Shown here: piece after piece, positions 55,301 through 64,000 of the stretch | Layout: every line of letters begins with the position of its first letter | Position numbering within the stretch: the stretch's first letter is position 1 | Assembly (NCBI GenBank): GCA_023627715.1 | Contig: JAMAHW010000054.1 | Span: 7,501-71,500 of the forward strand | DNA: 64,000 nucleotides | DNA from: Periconia sp. R9002 | Taxonomy: Eukaryota; Ascomycota; Dothideomycetes; Pleosporales; Periconiaceae | Direction of reading: 5' to 3' | Notes under the pieces: generated by a model | Seen by the model: the letters and a program-made list of their open reading frames with translations, nothing else | Databases searched by the model: none | Told to the model about the DNA's origin: nothing | Translations under genes and position numbers: made by a program

Positions 55301-58243
55301 ATGGATCGTGGACATAGCCCAAAACGTCGGAAGCTCGAAAATGAAGAGTTTTCGGTAGCTCCGCGCCCCAAATTTCAGAAGCGACTCCACCCTAATTCGG
55401 CAGCATCCTCACGGTCGCATACCCCCAGACGCGATGGCACTCCTCACCAGAAGTCTTTCGAGGGACCGGAACCCTTGGTCGATGAAATAGACTCTACAGC
55501 TCTTGACCGAGACTGGTATGGCGGAGAGGAAGATGGACATACCTTTGGAGACGACACCCATAATCCCTTCGGAGGCACGGAGAGCTCCTGGCAAGACGCC
55601 CAACGTGAAGCGGCCCTCACCGAGAAGAAACAGAACAGCCGAGCGAGCGCTCGAGCGATGCAAAAGCAGAAGGATGTAGATGCGTGGGAAACAAATCGAA
55701 TGCTACAGTCAGGTGTGGCTCAACGGAGAACTTTTGAAAACGATTTTGAAGACGATGAGGAAGGTACGCGGGTACATATCTTGGTCCACGATCTCAAGCC
55801 GCCGTTTCTGGACGGGAAAACGGTCTTCACAAAACAAGTTGACCCGGTCCCAGCTGTGCGGGATCCCCAGAGCGATATGGCGGTTTTCAGTCGGAGAGGA
55901 AGTGCAGTCGTCAAGGAGAGAAGACAACGGAAAGAGCGCCAAAAGCAGGCTCAAGAGGCGACAAATATTGCCGGAACTACACTAGGAAACATCATGGGTG
56001 TCAAAGAAGATGATGGCGACAGCGCCGCACCTGCGCCTGAAGAAGAGCCGAAGAGTGGAAACAAGTTTGCGTCACACATGAAAACGAACGAAGGGCAGAG
56101 TAATTTCAGCAAAAGCAAGACTTTGCGAGAACAACGGCAGTATCTGCCGGCTTTTGCTGTGCGGGAGGACTTGTTACGCGTGATTCGAGACAACCAAGTC
56201 GTTATCGTAGTTGGCCAGACTGGATCAGGAAAAACGACCCAATTGACCCAATTCTTGTATGAGGATGGTTATGCAAAGAATGGCTTGATTGGGTGCACGC
56301 AGCCTCGAAGAGTGGCAGCTATGAGTGTTGCGAAGCGTGTCAGTGAAGAGATGGAGGTGAAACTAGGTGGTCTGGTTGGCTACGCCATTCGATTTGAAGA
56401 TTGTACAAGCAAGGAAACGAGCATCAAGTACATGACGGATGGTGTGCTATTGCGAGAGTCTCTTGTAGAAGCGGATCTGGACAAGTATTCGTGCATCATT
56501 ATGGATGAAGCCCACGAGAGAGCCTTGAACACAGATGTCCTCATGGGCCTTATCAAAAAGGTGCTGGCTCGCCGCAGGGACCTCAAGCTCATCGTGACGT
56601 CTGCGACGATGAATTCCGAGAGATTTTCCAGATTTTATGGAGGTGCACCAGAGTTTATCATTCCAGGCCGTACATTTCCTGTCGACATCCAATACTCGCG
56701 TTCGCCATGCGAGGATTACGTCGACAGTGCTGTCAAGCAAGTCTTGGCTATTCACGTTTCCCAAGGTCCGGGAGATATTCTCGTCTTCATGACAGGCCAA
56801 GAAGATATTGAGATTACTTGTGAGCTTGTTGCAGAAAGGCTCAAGCTCCTCAATGATCCACCAAAGCTCAGCATCTTGCCTATATACAGTCAGATGCCTG
56901 CTGATTTACAGGCCAAAATTTTCGATCGAGCTCCGCCTGGAGTACGCAAGGTCATTGTCGCGACTAACATCGCAGAAACCAGTCTGACAGTTGATGGCAT
57001 CATGTACGTGGTGGACTCCGGTTTCTCCAAGCTCAAAGTCTATAACCCGAAAATGGGCATGGACACACTCCAAATCACTCCCATCTCTCAAGCAAACGCT
57101 TCACAACGAGCCGGTCGTGCAGGTCGCACTGGACCAGGCAAATGTTTCCATTTGTATACTGAACGAGCCTTCCGTGATGAGTTCTACATCCAGACCATTC
57201 CCGAAATCCAACGCACGAATCTCGCAAATACCGTGCTTCTTCTCAAATCTCTCGGCGTCAGGGACTTGTTAGATTTCGACTTCATGGATCCTCCACCCCA
57301 AGACACTATCACGACCTCACTTTTCGACCTCTGGGCCCTGGGAGCCCTGGATAACATTGGCGACCTCACACCTCTAGGCCGGACCATGACCTCCTTCCCT
57401 ATGGACCCCTCTCTCGCCAAGCTAATCATAACATCCATCGAGTACGAATGCAGCGAAGAGATGCTCACCATCGTCTCCATGCTCAGCGTCCCCTCCGTCT
57501 TCTACCGCCCCAAAGAACGACAAGAAGAATCCGACGCCGCGCGCGAGAAATTCTTCGTCCCAGAATCCGACCACCTCACCCTCCTCCACGTTTACACGCA
57601 ATGGAAAGTCAACGGCTACAGCGACGGATGGTGCATCCGGCACTTTCTGCACCCCAAGGCGCTGCGTCGCGCAAAGGAGATCCGCGACCAGCTCTTCGAC
57701 ATCATGAAGGTGCAGAAGATGGCACTCGTCAGCTGCGGCACCGACTGGGACGTGATCCGCAAGTGCATCTGCAGCGGCTACTACCACCAAGCCGCAAAAG
57801 TCAAAGGCATCGGCGAGTACATCAACTTGCGCACCAGCGTCACCATCCAGCTCCACCCCACGAGCGCCCTGTACGGCCTCGGCTACCTCCCCGACTACGT
57901 CGTCTACCACGAGCTCATCCTCACGTCGCGAGAATACATGTCATGCGTTACCAGCGTCGATCCGCATTGGTTGGCGGACTTGGGTGCCGTGTTTTACTCC
58001 ATCAAGGAGAAGGGGTGGTCGGCGAGGGATAAGCGCGTCACGGAGATTGAGTTTAATCGCCGTGCGGAGCTGGAGGCGCAGATGGCGAAGGATAAGGAGA
58101 GGGAGGAGAAGAGGATTAGGGATGAGATGAATGGTCCATTGGTGAAGCGGCCCGGTGTTGGTGCTGGGAAGAAGGCTGCTGGTAGTGGTGACGGATTGGT
58201 TAAGAAACCGATGTTGGGGAAAGCACGGCGGCGGGGATTCTAA
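55301..58243 (+). CDS. PRP16: DEAH-box pre-mRNA splicing ATPase Prp16 (DHX38 orthologue)
   Basis: Spliceosomal RNA helicase that remodels the complex after the first transesterification and proofreads lariat formation. Single exon, 980 residues. The N-terminal 250 residues are charged and basic ([18 protein letters not shown]). The helicase core follows: motif [11 protein letters not shown] (near 306), Ia [15 protein letters not shown], motif II DEAH in [11 protein letters not shown] (near 400), motif III TSATMN, motif [14 protein letters not shown], and motif [14 protein letters not shown]. The C-terminal winged-helix/ratchet and OB-fold parts end in a basic tail ([13 protein letters not shown]). 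Codon use becomes strongly C-ending from about 57230. It appears intact. Confidence 0.96.
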   Translation: MDRGHSPKRRKLENEEFSVAPRPKFQKRLHPNSAASSRSHTPRRDGTPHQKSFEGPEPLVDEIDSTALDRDWYGGEEDGHTFGDDTHNPFGGTESSWQDAQREAALTEKKQNSRASARAMQKQKDVDAWETNRMLQSGVAQRRTFENDFEDDEEGTRVHILVHDLKPPFLDGKTVFTKQVDPVPAVRDPQSDMAVFSRRGSAVVKERRQRKERQKQAQEATNIAGTTLGNIMGVKEDDGDSAAPAPEEEPKSGNKFASHMKTNEGQSNFSKSKTLREQRQYLPAFAVREDLLRVIRDNQVVIVVGQTGSGKTTQLTQFLYEDGYAKNGLIGCTQPRRVAAMSVAKRVSEEMEVKLGGLVGYAIRFEDCTSKETSIKYMTDGVLLRESLVEADLDKYSCIIMDEAHERALNTDVLMGLIKKVLARRRDLKLIVTSATMNSERFSRFYGGAPEFIIPGRTFPVDIQYSRSPCEDYVDSAVKQVLAIHVSQGPGDILVFMTGQEDIEITCELVAERLKLLNDPPKLSILPIYSQMPADLQAKIFDRAPPGVRKVIVATNIAETSLTVDGIMYVVDSGFSKLKVYNPKMGMDTLQITPISQANASQRAGRAGRTGPGKCFHLYTERAFRDEFYIQTIPEIQRTNLANTVLLLKSLGVRDLLDFDFMDPPPQDTITTSLFDLWALGALDNIGDLTPLGRTMTSFPMDPSLAKLIITSIEYECSEEMLTIVSMLSVPSVFYRPKERQEESDAAREKFFVPESDHLTLLHVYTQWKVNGYSDGWCIRHFLHPKALRRAKEIRDQLFDIMKVQKMALVSCGTDWDVIRKCICSGYYHQAAKVKGIGEYINLRTSVTIQLHPTSALYGLGYLPDYVVYHELILTSREYMSCVTSVDPHWLADLGAVFYSIKEKGWSARDKRVTEIEFNRRAELEAQMAKDKEREEKRIRDEMNGPLVKRPGVGAGKKAAGSGDGLVKKPMLGKARRRGF

Positions 58244-58573
58244 ACAACGTTTCTTGTGTATATAGATAGACGTAAGTAGGAATTCATTGCTTATAAATGA
58301 GAAAATACACATTTTTGGGGAATAGTTTGCAATGCTTTACAGTGCGTAGATTTGAATGACTGATTGTAGCAACATCGTGCCCTATAAACACATCCTCCTG
58401 TGTGAGGTTGTCATCATTGAAACCCCCAAAACATACTGATGTCGCAAACTATGATAATTCTACAACAAGGCCAAGATATCCGATGAACAAAGGAATATAA
58501 GAAAAATCACCCAACACCTCGACCCAGAGACACGCCGCAAAATGATCAAAACAACCTCTATCCTGAGAAAATC
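58244..58573. other. Convergent 3' flanks of PRP16 and ENV7
   Basis: 330 bp with no gene; AT-rich. It should contain both polyadenylation regions. No distinctive hairpin seen. Confidence 0.4.
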
Positions 58574-59921
58574 TCATTCCTGTCCGTCCTCGGGAAGAGT
58601 CTCAATGACCTCCTCCACAAGGTGAATAAGCTCGTCCACATCCGGCCTCTCTGCAGGTTCAACCCTCAAGCACTTCCTAACCACCTCCTTTACGCTTTCC
58701 CTCACCACATCCTCACCTCCTGCCTTTTTCTTGCCCTCCCTGCCCTCATCAGGGAATCGCCAGTCACCACCCAGCACGCACATGCTCAAACTACCACCGG
58801 TTTCGTCACTCCTGGCTTCGAAGGGCGATTTACCGACCAGGCAAGCGTATAGTGTGCAGCCAAGAGACCAGATGTCTACTTTGGTGTCGATGACGGTTCC
58901 TGTTTTGACGTCGAAGAGTTCTGGGGCACGGTATGGCATCGTTGAGTGCTCGGCGGCGGTGTCTTGGACTTGCAGGGCGAGAGAGCGGGATGTAATGGGT
59001 GTTGGAGAGGGTGCTAGCGATCCAAGGTCCATGAGGATAGGTGTTGTGCCGTCATCGTCTATCATGATGTTGCCTGCTGCGCATTAGAACTCACAGTTTC
59101 ACAGCTATTCATGAAGAGGAATCGCATACCAGGCTTGATATCTCTATGCGCATACGCGCTCTCACCACCTGGCGCGATCCCTTCTTGCGCTAAGGTGACC
59201 TCGCCTTCCATCAACGGCTCGGCTTCCATATCTTCGTCATCATCGTCTTTGCGATGTTGCCTGTTCGGTCGCATCTCCATCGCTTCACCAGCAGCCTCAT
59301 TATCTGCCCTTGCGGCGTCATTCCGGACCCTCTTTGCCTTACCCAAGCTCTTCTTTCCACCAGGGCCCTCCCCGACCTTGTACTGATGCATCGCTTTCAA
59401 AGCTTTGCATACACCCAAGAACAACTGCATCAACCGTCTTTCGGGGAACTTGGTGTGATTGACTAAATTCGCGTTGATCATATCTTGTAGGTTCCCGCGA
59501 CGGTAGTACGGTAGGAGGATATATACGGTCTTTGCGGAGGGGTCTGATTTATCAGATGCGACGCTATAGTCGATAGAGTGGATGATGTTCGGATGCGGCG
59601 CAAATAGAGAGTATGCTTCTACTTCCTTGAGGGCGAGAGAGACAGATTCCTGACCAAAGGGACAGCGGATCTTTTTCAGGGCGTAGAGTTGCTGGGTCGA
59701 GTTATCGGAGACGAGGTACACATAGGAAAATCCACCCTGAAAGATTAAAGTCAGGAAGATTGTACATGAAGTGAGTTGAAAGAGATGCTGACCTCGCCCA
59801 AGAGACGTTGTATCTTGAAGCTTCGACTGTTGATCTTGAGTTGTGGTGAGCTGGGGAAGCACACCATGCAATTCGTGAATGAGTAGACAACATCGAGAAA
59901 GTAAGATCCTAATGAACCCAT
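58574..59921 (-). CDS. ENV7: Env7/STK16-family serine/threonine kinase (NAK family)
   Basis: Exons 59921-59793, 59736-59130 and 59073-58574 give 411 residues. The start at 59921 (MGSLGSYFLDVVYSFTNC) was chosen because it alone joins in frame to SFKIQRLLGEGGFSYVYLV. Gly2 and nearby Cys suggest myristoylation and palmitoylation, as in STK16. Kinase motifs: GEGGFSYV (42-49), YALKK (Lys64), catalytic loop HRDIKPGN (Asp242) and DLG at 261-263, the DFG variant typical of this family. YRAPELF and DIWSLGCTLYACLVG follow. An acidic insert (about 175-225, DDDDEDMEAEPLMEGE) precedes the catalytic loop. In yeast Env7 localises to the vacuole and restrains membrane fusion; the same role here is inferred. 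Confidence 0.92.
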
Positions 59922-60388
59922 TGTGCCGGTTGTGAGTGTCCAATGAGTGTCTGATCTAGGTAGTATTCAATGCTTCGGCGGAGGCGTAGAATGACCTCCG
60001 AACAGGGTCACGGCGAAGGGATCGTGAAAATCTGGTGCTAATTCGGGATAGGCAGGTGCGCGTTAAGAAGACAAGAATCGGCTGAATGCTAGACTTTTCG
60101 GGAGAGGTGTTTTGGGGTATCTGGAATCCACGTTGTTGGTTGTCTGGTATCTGCGCAGCTGAGAGGTGTTGTTCTTGTGTCGTAAGCTCCGCGACTCCGC
60201 GAAACGCACAGCCACAGCCAAGCCACATCTTTAAATCCTAATGGTTCCTCAATGCTGTGAATTTAGAGCAGAGGATCCGCGCAATGATCATTCAAGGAGT
60301 GGACAAACGAGTGTCTACACCACAATTTAAAGAGTTTGGTGATTTAATATCGACCTTTTGGCTTTCCACAGGTCACTCTCACTACTAT

Positions 60389-62011
60389 CTACAGGGTAAT
60401 CATAACACTTGCGTTTTTGTACCAGCTAAGGAGCGGGTTCTCCCCGTTCCGAGTTTGAGTTTCTTCAATATCGGCACGCCCAGTCATGAAATCCTCATGT
60501 GTATAGGTCCGCGCAAATCGATTTGTTATAGCCGTATACATAGGTTCCATGACTTCAAAGTCCGTAGGAAATAGAATATCAAAATATCCTTGGTGGACCT
60601 ATACAAATTATTAGCAATAGTTAATAAAAGTATGACAGTCTAAAGGAACTTACAAGAGGCGTAGAAACGGGAATCATTTGGCGTTTGTACCTCGTCTGGA
60701 CTACTGGCGCGTTGATTCCCTCCACAGCATCGCTGAGCTTGTGGAAATCACTGCTGACAAGCTTATGCTTAGGGAACTTCTCATACAGCGTGTAGAAGAA
60801 CTGCATCAGGCGTGTAGGTATGTACTCCGGTGTACTCAATGACCCTCTGAAGGGCGATAGCGACTGTATTGTATTCACGAACCGCGATCCAGATAAAGGA
60901 TGGGGATATGTTGAGCAAGCGGCATCCCTGGTCTTCAAGAAATGCCTTGCCACAGGGTCGAGCTTGCGCGAATAGTATTCAAATAACTCGCCATTCCCAT
61001 CGACGACGACATGCGATTGGTAGGGTGTGCCGGTTGCCCAATCGTACTTTAGCGCGTCGTGTGCGAAATTATCAAAAACCTCCAGAGCCAGGAAGTAGCA
61101 TGGTGAAGACACATACTGATTCCAATCAAAGATGGAGCTGTTCACAATCTCCACCTTATCAGAATGACCTCTCGTGTAAGCATGTTGACCAAGTCCCTGT
61201 TGCTGCAAATTTGCTAGCTGATTTGATATCTCAATAACGTTATACCGGGTCCTCTCATAGACCTCCGGGTGCATATCCCGTATGTAATCCAGTATATTCA
61301 GCATCGTCGTGCCGTTTCCTGCTCCCATCTCATAAATAATGAGGTCATCGTACGGGTAACAATTGTATTTGTAGTCGTCTACGAGGTAACGGGCAATGGC
61401 TTCGCCGTAGTATGGCGAGAAGAGCTCGGTCGGAGTATGCCAAAGCTGGCGCAGGTCGTTAGGTTCTTGGAAATCGAGGGCATCCTCGAATTTCGAATAA
61501 CGATGGCGCAATTGCTGGAAAAACTCATGCTCGGAAGACATGCTGTTGAAGTTGAAAGGTTCGCCAGGTGAAAAGATGACGACCTGTTTGGAGAAGTAAC
61601 CATAGTATGGATTGTACAAACTATCTGGAGGTTTGTTAAATGTGTGTCTAATGGCGTGCAGGCTTCCAGTCCCTTACCTTCTATAAAATCTCGAAGGAGC
61701 ATTTTCACCCTGCGTGGCCTGTCTCTCCTAACTCTAAGCATGTCGGCCGTGAGCAGCGGATATTGGTCGAATTCTTCCATCCTTTCCTGCGGGAAGACAT
61801 TTCGTCGAGGTTGCCATTTGCTTTCTCTTTTCGAATCGAAATCGCGACTTGCAGATCTCGGGGCGATCGTAGACTTGGTAGCTTTGCCTCGCTGCGAGAT
61901 TTGAGGAGCGCGGGCAGCCGTGAGAGCAGGCCGAGCTCTCCGAGCAAGACAATGCGACGCGCGGTACGAAAATAGCTGCCGGAAGAGATTCGTGACGAGT
62001 GGTGAATCCAT
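60389..62011 (-). CDS. NDUFAF7: Protein arginine methyltransferase NDUFAF7/MidA homologue (complex I assembly)
   Basis: Mitochondrial SAM-dependent methyltransferase that dimethylates an arginine of the NDUFS2 subunit during complex I assembly. Exons 62011-61678, 61624-60654 and 60598-60389 give 504 residues. The N-terminus (FRQLFSYRASHCLARRARPA) is Arg/Ser-rich and lacks acidic residues, as in a mitochondrial presequence. The MidA core shows LRDFIEGDSLYNPYYGYFS across intron 1, TPTELFSPYYGEAIARY and the SAM site IIYEMGAGNGTTMLNIL, followed by FLALEVFDNFAHD. The third exon (HQGYFDILFPTDFEVMEP) completes the fold and is easily missed. Its presence implies a working NADH dehydrogenase complex. 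It is divergent from MCY1 across 198 bp. Confidence 0.92.
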
Positions 62012-62209
62012 TGAAGCCTATCGCAAGGCCTCGAATGAAGCTTTGGATGCAGGATGGAGATAGAGGAGCACTGCATACCTACAAGAATGAGCACTAGGGC
62101 ACGTGGTTTGCTTTGCCAAGCCGCGCTTACCCGCTTGCACTTGCTTGTACCACTCTCCCAGTCAAGAACTTGCTCATGGTCGCGTCAAGTTATTTTCAAT
62201 GTGAATACG
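62012..62209. promoter_or_regulatory. Shared divergent promoter of NDUFAF7 and MCY1
   Basis: 198 bp between the two start codons. Both products are probably mitochondrial. No motif assigned. Confidence 0.55.
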
Positions 62210-63759
62210 ATGCCTGATCATACAAAAGCTTACGTCGTGAGCGCTTTCTTACTAGGTGCAGCATTGACTGTCCTGTATCAAAAACAAACCCTGCATAATG
62301 GCCATGAACAGGCTCAGATTTTGGAGCGCCATTCAAAACAGCTTCGTCAATTGTTAGCAAAACTATCAGGTGTAAATGATCTGGACACCCTGCAAAAAAG
62401 CTTGAAAGAAATCGAGCAAAACCTCGAGAAGGGGGACGCGAACATTAGAGAGGGCGTTGAAGGATGCATCGGCAATACGCCTCTTATAAAAATCAAATCG
62501 CTATCTGAGGCTACAGGATGTGAAATACTAGCAAAGGCAGAGGTTCGTAATCCTTTTGGGGTTGTGTAAGATCTGGAGCTGACGTGTAATCTAGTTCCTA
62601 AACGGTGCGGGAAACAGTCCAAAAGACCGGGTTGCATTGAGCATCATAGAAATGGTTCGTGAACTTGTATCAGAGAGCGCTAGTCAATCCTAACAACAGA
62701 CCAGGCGGAAGAGAAGGGTCTGTTAGCTCCGCATTCTGGTGATACCATTTACGAAGGCACGGTGGGTAGTACTGGCATCTCACTTGCTGCAATATGTCGT
62801 GCACGTGGCTATAAGGCACACATGTAAGTACCAGAGTCACCACAGAGTCGAAGCAATCCGGTGACCGTTCCCAGTTGTATGCCAAACGATATGGCAGTCG
62901 AAAAATCAGACCTCTTGCTCAAGCTTGGGGCCGAAGTAGAGAGAGTGCGGCCAGCGCCTATCGTGGACCAGAATCAGTTTGTCAACCTGGCACGCACAAG
63001 AGCCAAAGAGCATACGGCGGACCCAGAAAAACCTGGTAGAGGATTGTTTGCTGACCAGTTCGAAACAGAGGCGAACTGGCGGGCTCACTTCACAGGTACT
63101 GGCCCGGAGATCTACGAACAAACAGGTGGCTGTCTGGACGCATTCGTCAGTGGCGCTGGAACGGGCGGCACTATATCTGGTGTTGCTCTATCTTTGAAAT
63201 CAAGATTGCCAGATCTCAAAGTGGTGCTTGCAGATCCCCAGGGCAGCGGATTATTTAATAAAGTGAAATATGGTGTCATGTTTGATACAAAGGAAAGAGA
63301 AGGAACTCGGCGGAGACATCAGGTCGACACTATAGTTGAGGGTATTGGAATCAACCGTGTGACTCACAACTTTGAAATAGGCAGAGAGCTCATAGATGAC
63401 GCCATAAGAGTGACAGATGAACAGGCCATTAGTATGGCACGGTGGTTGGTTGAGAACGACGGTATCTTTGTTGGAAGCAGTAGTGCTGTGAATTGTGAGT
63501 ACGACCCAAAAAAACGGTGTGGAAACAAGACTGACTCACAAGCAGGCGTGGCTGCCACAAAACTGGCAAAGCAACTCGGCCCTGGTCACCGCATCGTAAC
63601 GCTTCTATGCGATAGGTGAGCATTCTACCTATCAACAACATTACCGACTAACTCCTTTTTCGCAGCGGCGCCAGACATCTGAGCAAGTTTTGGGCCAACA
63701 CAGAACCAATAGGGGGCACAGACAAGGACGTATCACTGGAAGATATTCTGGAACCATGA
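62210..63759 (+). CDS. MCY1: Membrane-anchored cysteine-synthase-like PLP enzyme (Mcy1-like)
   Basis: Six exons (62210-62542, 62595-62654, 62705-62823, 62875-63494, 63546-63615, 63666-63759) give 431 residues in frame. The N-terminus has one membrane segment (AYVVSAFLLGAALTVLY) followed by a coiled coil (LEKGDANIREGVEG end). The cysteine synthase/CBS fold starts at GCIGNTPLIKIKSL. The PLP lysine is in GAGNSPKDRVALS (Lys121). The phosphate and substrate loops are GTVGSTGISLA and FVSGAGTGGTISG, and the C-terminal core has DGIFVGSSSAVNC. Yeast Mcy1 (YGR012W) is a mitochondrial outer-membrane protein of this type whose role in cysteine synthesis is unsettled. An in-frame extension upstream to 62054 is possible but overlaps the promoter. 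Confidence 0.9.
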
Positions 63760-64000
63760 AGGCGCACCAGCAACATTTCTGGGGTATTAAGAGCTTCCTC
63801 GCGTCCCATGAAGTCACTGAATTTCGAACTTGCATTTATATTGCGGGGACAAATTTAATTCAACTCAGGCAAGGATGCTATAACGCATTCTCAGCCTTGT
63901 GAAATGCCCACCCACGCGATGTTCAGGTGCTAAACGCCTCTGCACCACGGGTATAACGTACAGCCTTCACAATGCCGACAACATTCAAGTGATACACGTG
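63760..64000. other. 3' flank of MCY1 to window end
   Basis: 240 bp, no gene recognised. Presumably 3' UTR and intergenic DNA; the window ends before the next gene. Confidence 0.4.

Overview
The window looks like nuclear DNA of a filamentous ascomycete (Pezizomycotina; a dothideomycete is my guess and is not proven). The reasons are short spliceosomal introns of about 42-160 bp with GTRNGT donors and CTRAC-like branch sites, the particular set of fungal genes, fungal polyketide synthases, and a strong repeat-induced point mutation (RIP) signature: TpA excess with CpA/TpG depletion on both strands.

Layout. (1) 1-9.6 kb is AT-rich repeat DNA. It holds three kinds of tandem repeat and a complete but dead Ty3/Gypsy retrotransposon (1311-9579, minus strand) with two 157-bp LTRs, a 5-bp target duplication, a polypurine tract and gag/protease/RT/RNase H/integrase relics full of C-to-T and G-to-A stops. 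(2) 9.6-23.6 kb is a decayed secondary-metabolism locus. It has the N-terminal remnant of a highly reducing PKS on the minus strand, whose distal kilobase is also RIP-mutated. Divergent from it is a large non-reducing PKS (SAT-KS-AT-PT-ACP-CMeT-R, 12428-21103) with one frame break in the KS-AT linker. Downstream are an ATP-grasp ligase pseudogene and a coiled-coil pseudogene. The HR-PKS plus NR-PKS pair with reductive release resembles two-PKS azaphilone-type clusters, but one partner is dead and the other is probably impaired. (3) 23.9-63.8 kb is conserved, gene-dense housekeeping DNA: MSH1, HEM12, FCY1, a YDJ1-type DnaJ, a prolyl 4-hydroxylase, a mevalonate kinase pseudogene, a DUF726 lipase-like protein, UTP23, PPE1, a DUF2417-like membrane protein, mitoribosomal mL54, an unrecognised protein, PWP1, PRP16, an ENV7/STK16 kinase, an NDUFAF7/MidA methyltransferase and a membrane-anchored cysteine-synthase-like enzyme.

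The housekeeping genes are mostly single transcription units arranged head-to-head over short shared promoters (MSH1/HEM12, DUF726/UTP23, PPE1/DUF2417, PWP1/PRP16, NDUFAF7/MCY1). Several act in mitochondria (MSH1, mL54, NDUFAF7, probably MCY1) or in ribosome biogenesis (UTP23, PWP1). Two long gene-free stretches (46.4-49.2 and 50.0-53.3 kb) flank the unrecognised gene at 49176-50006. I saw no tRNA, rRNA or CRISPR. The most unusual content is the RIP-eroded two-PKS locus and its border with the retroelement. I found no convincing wholly new system.
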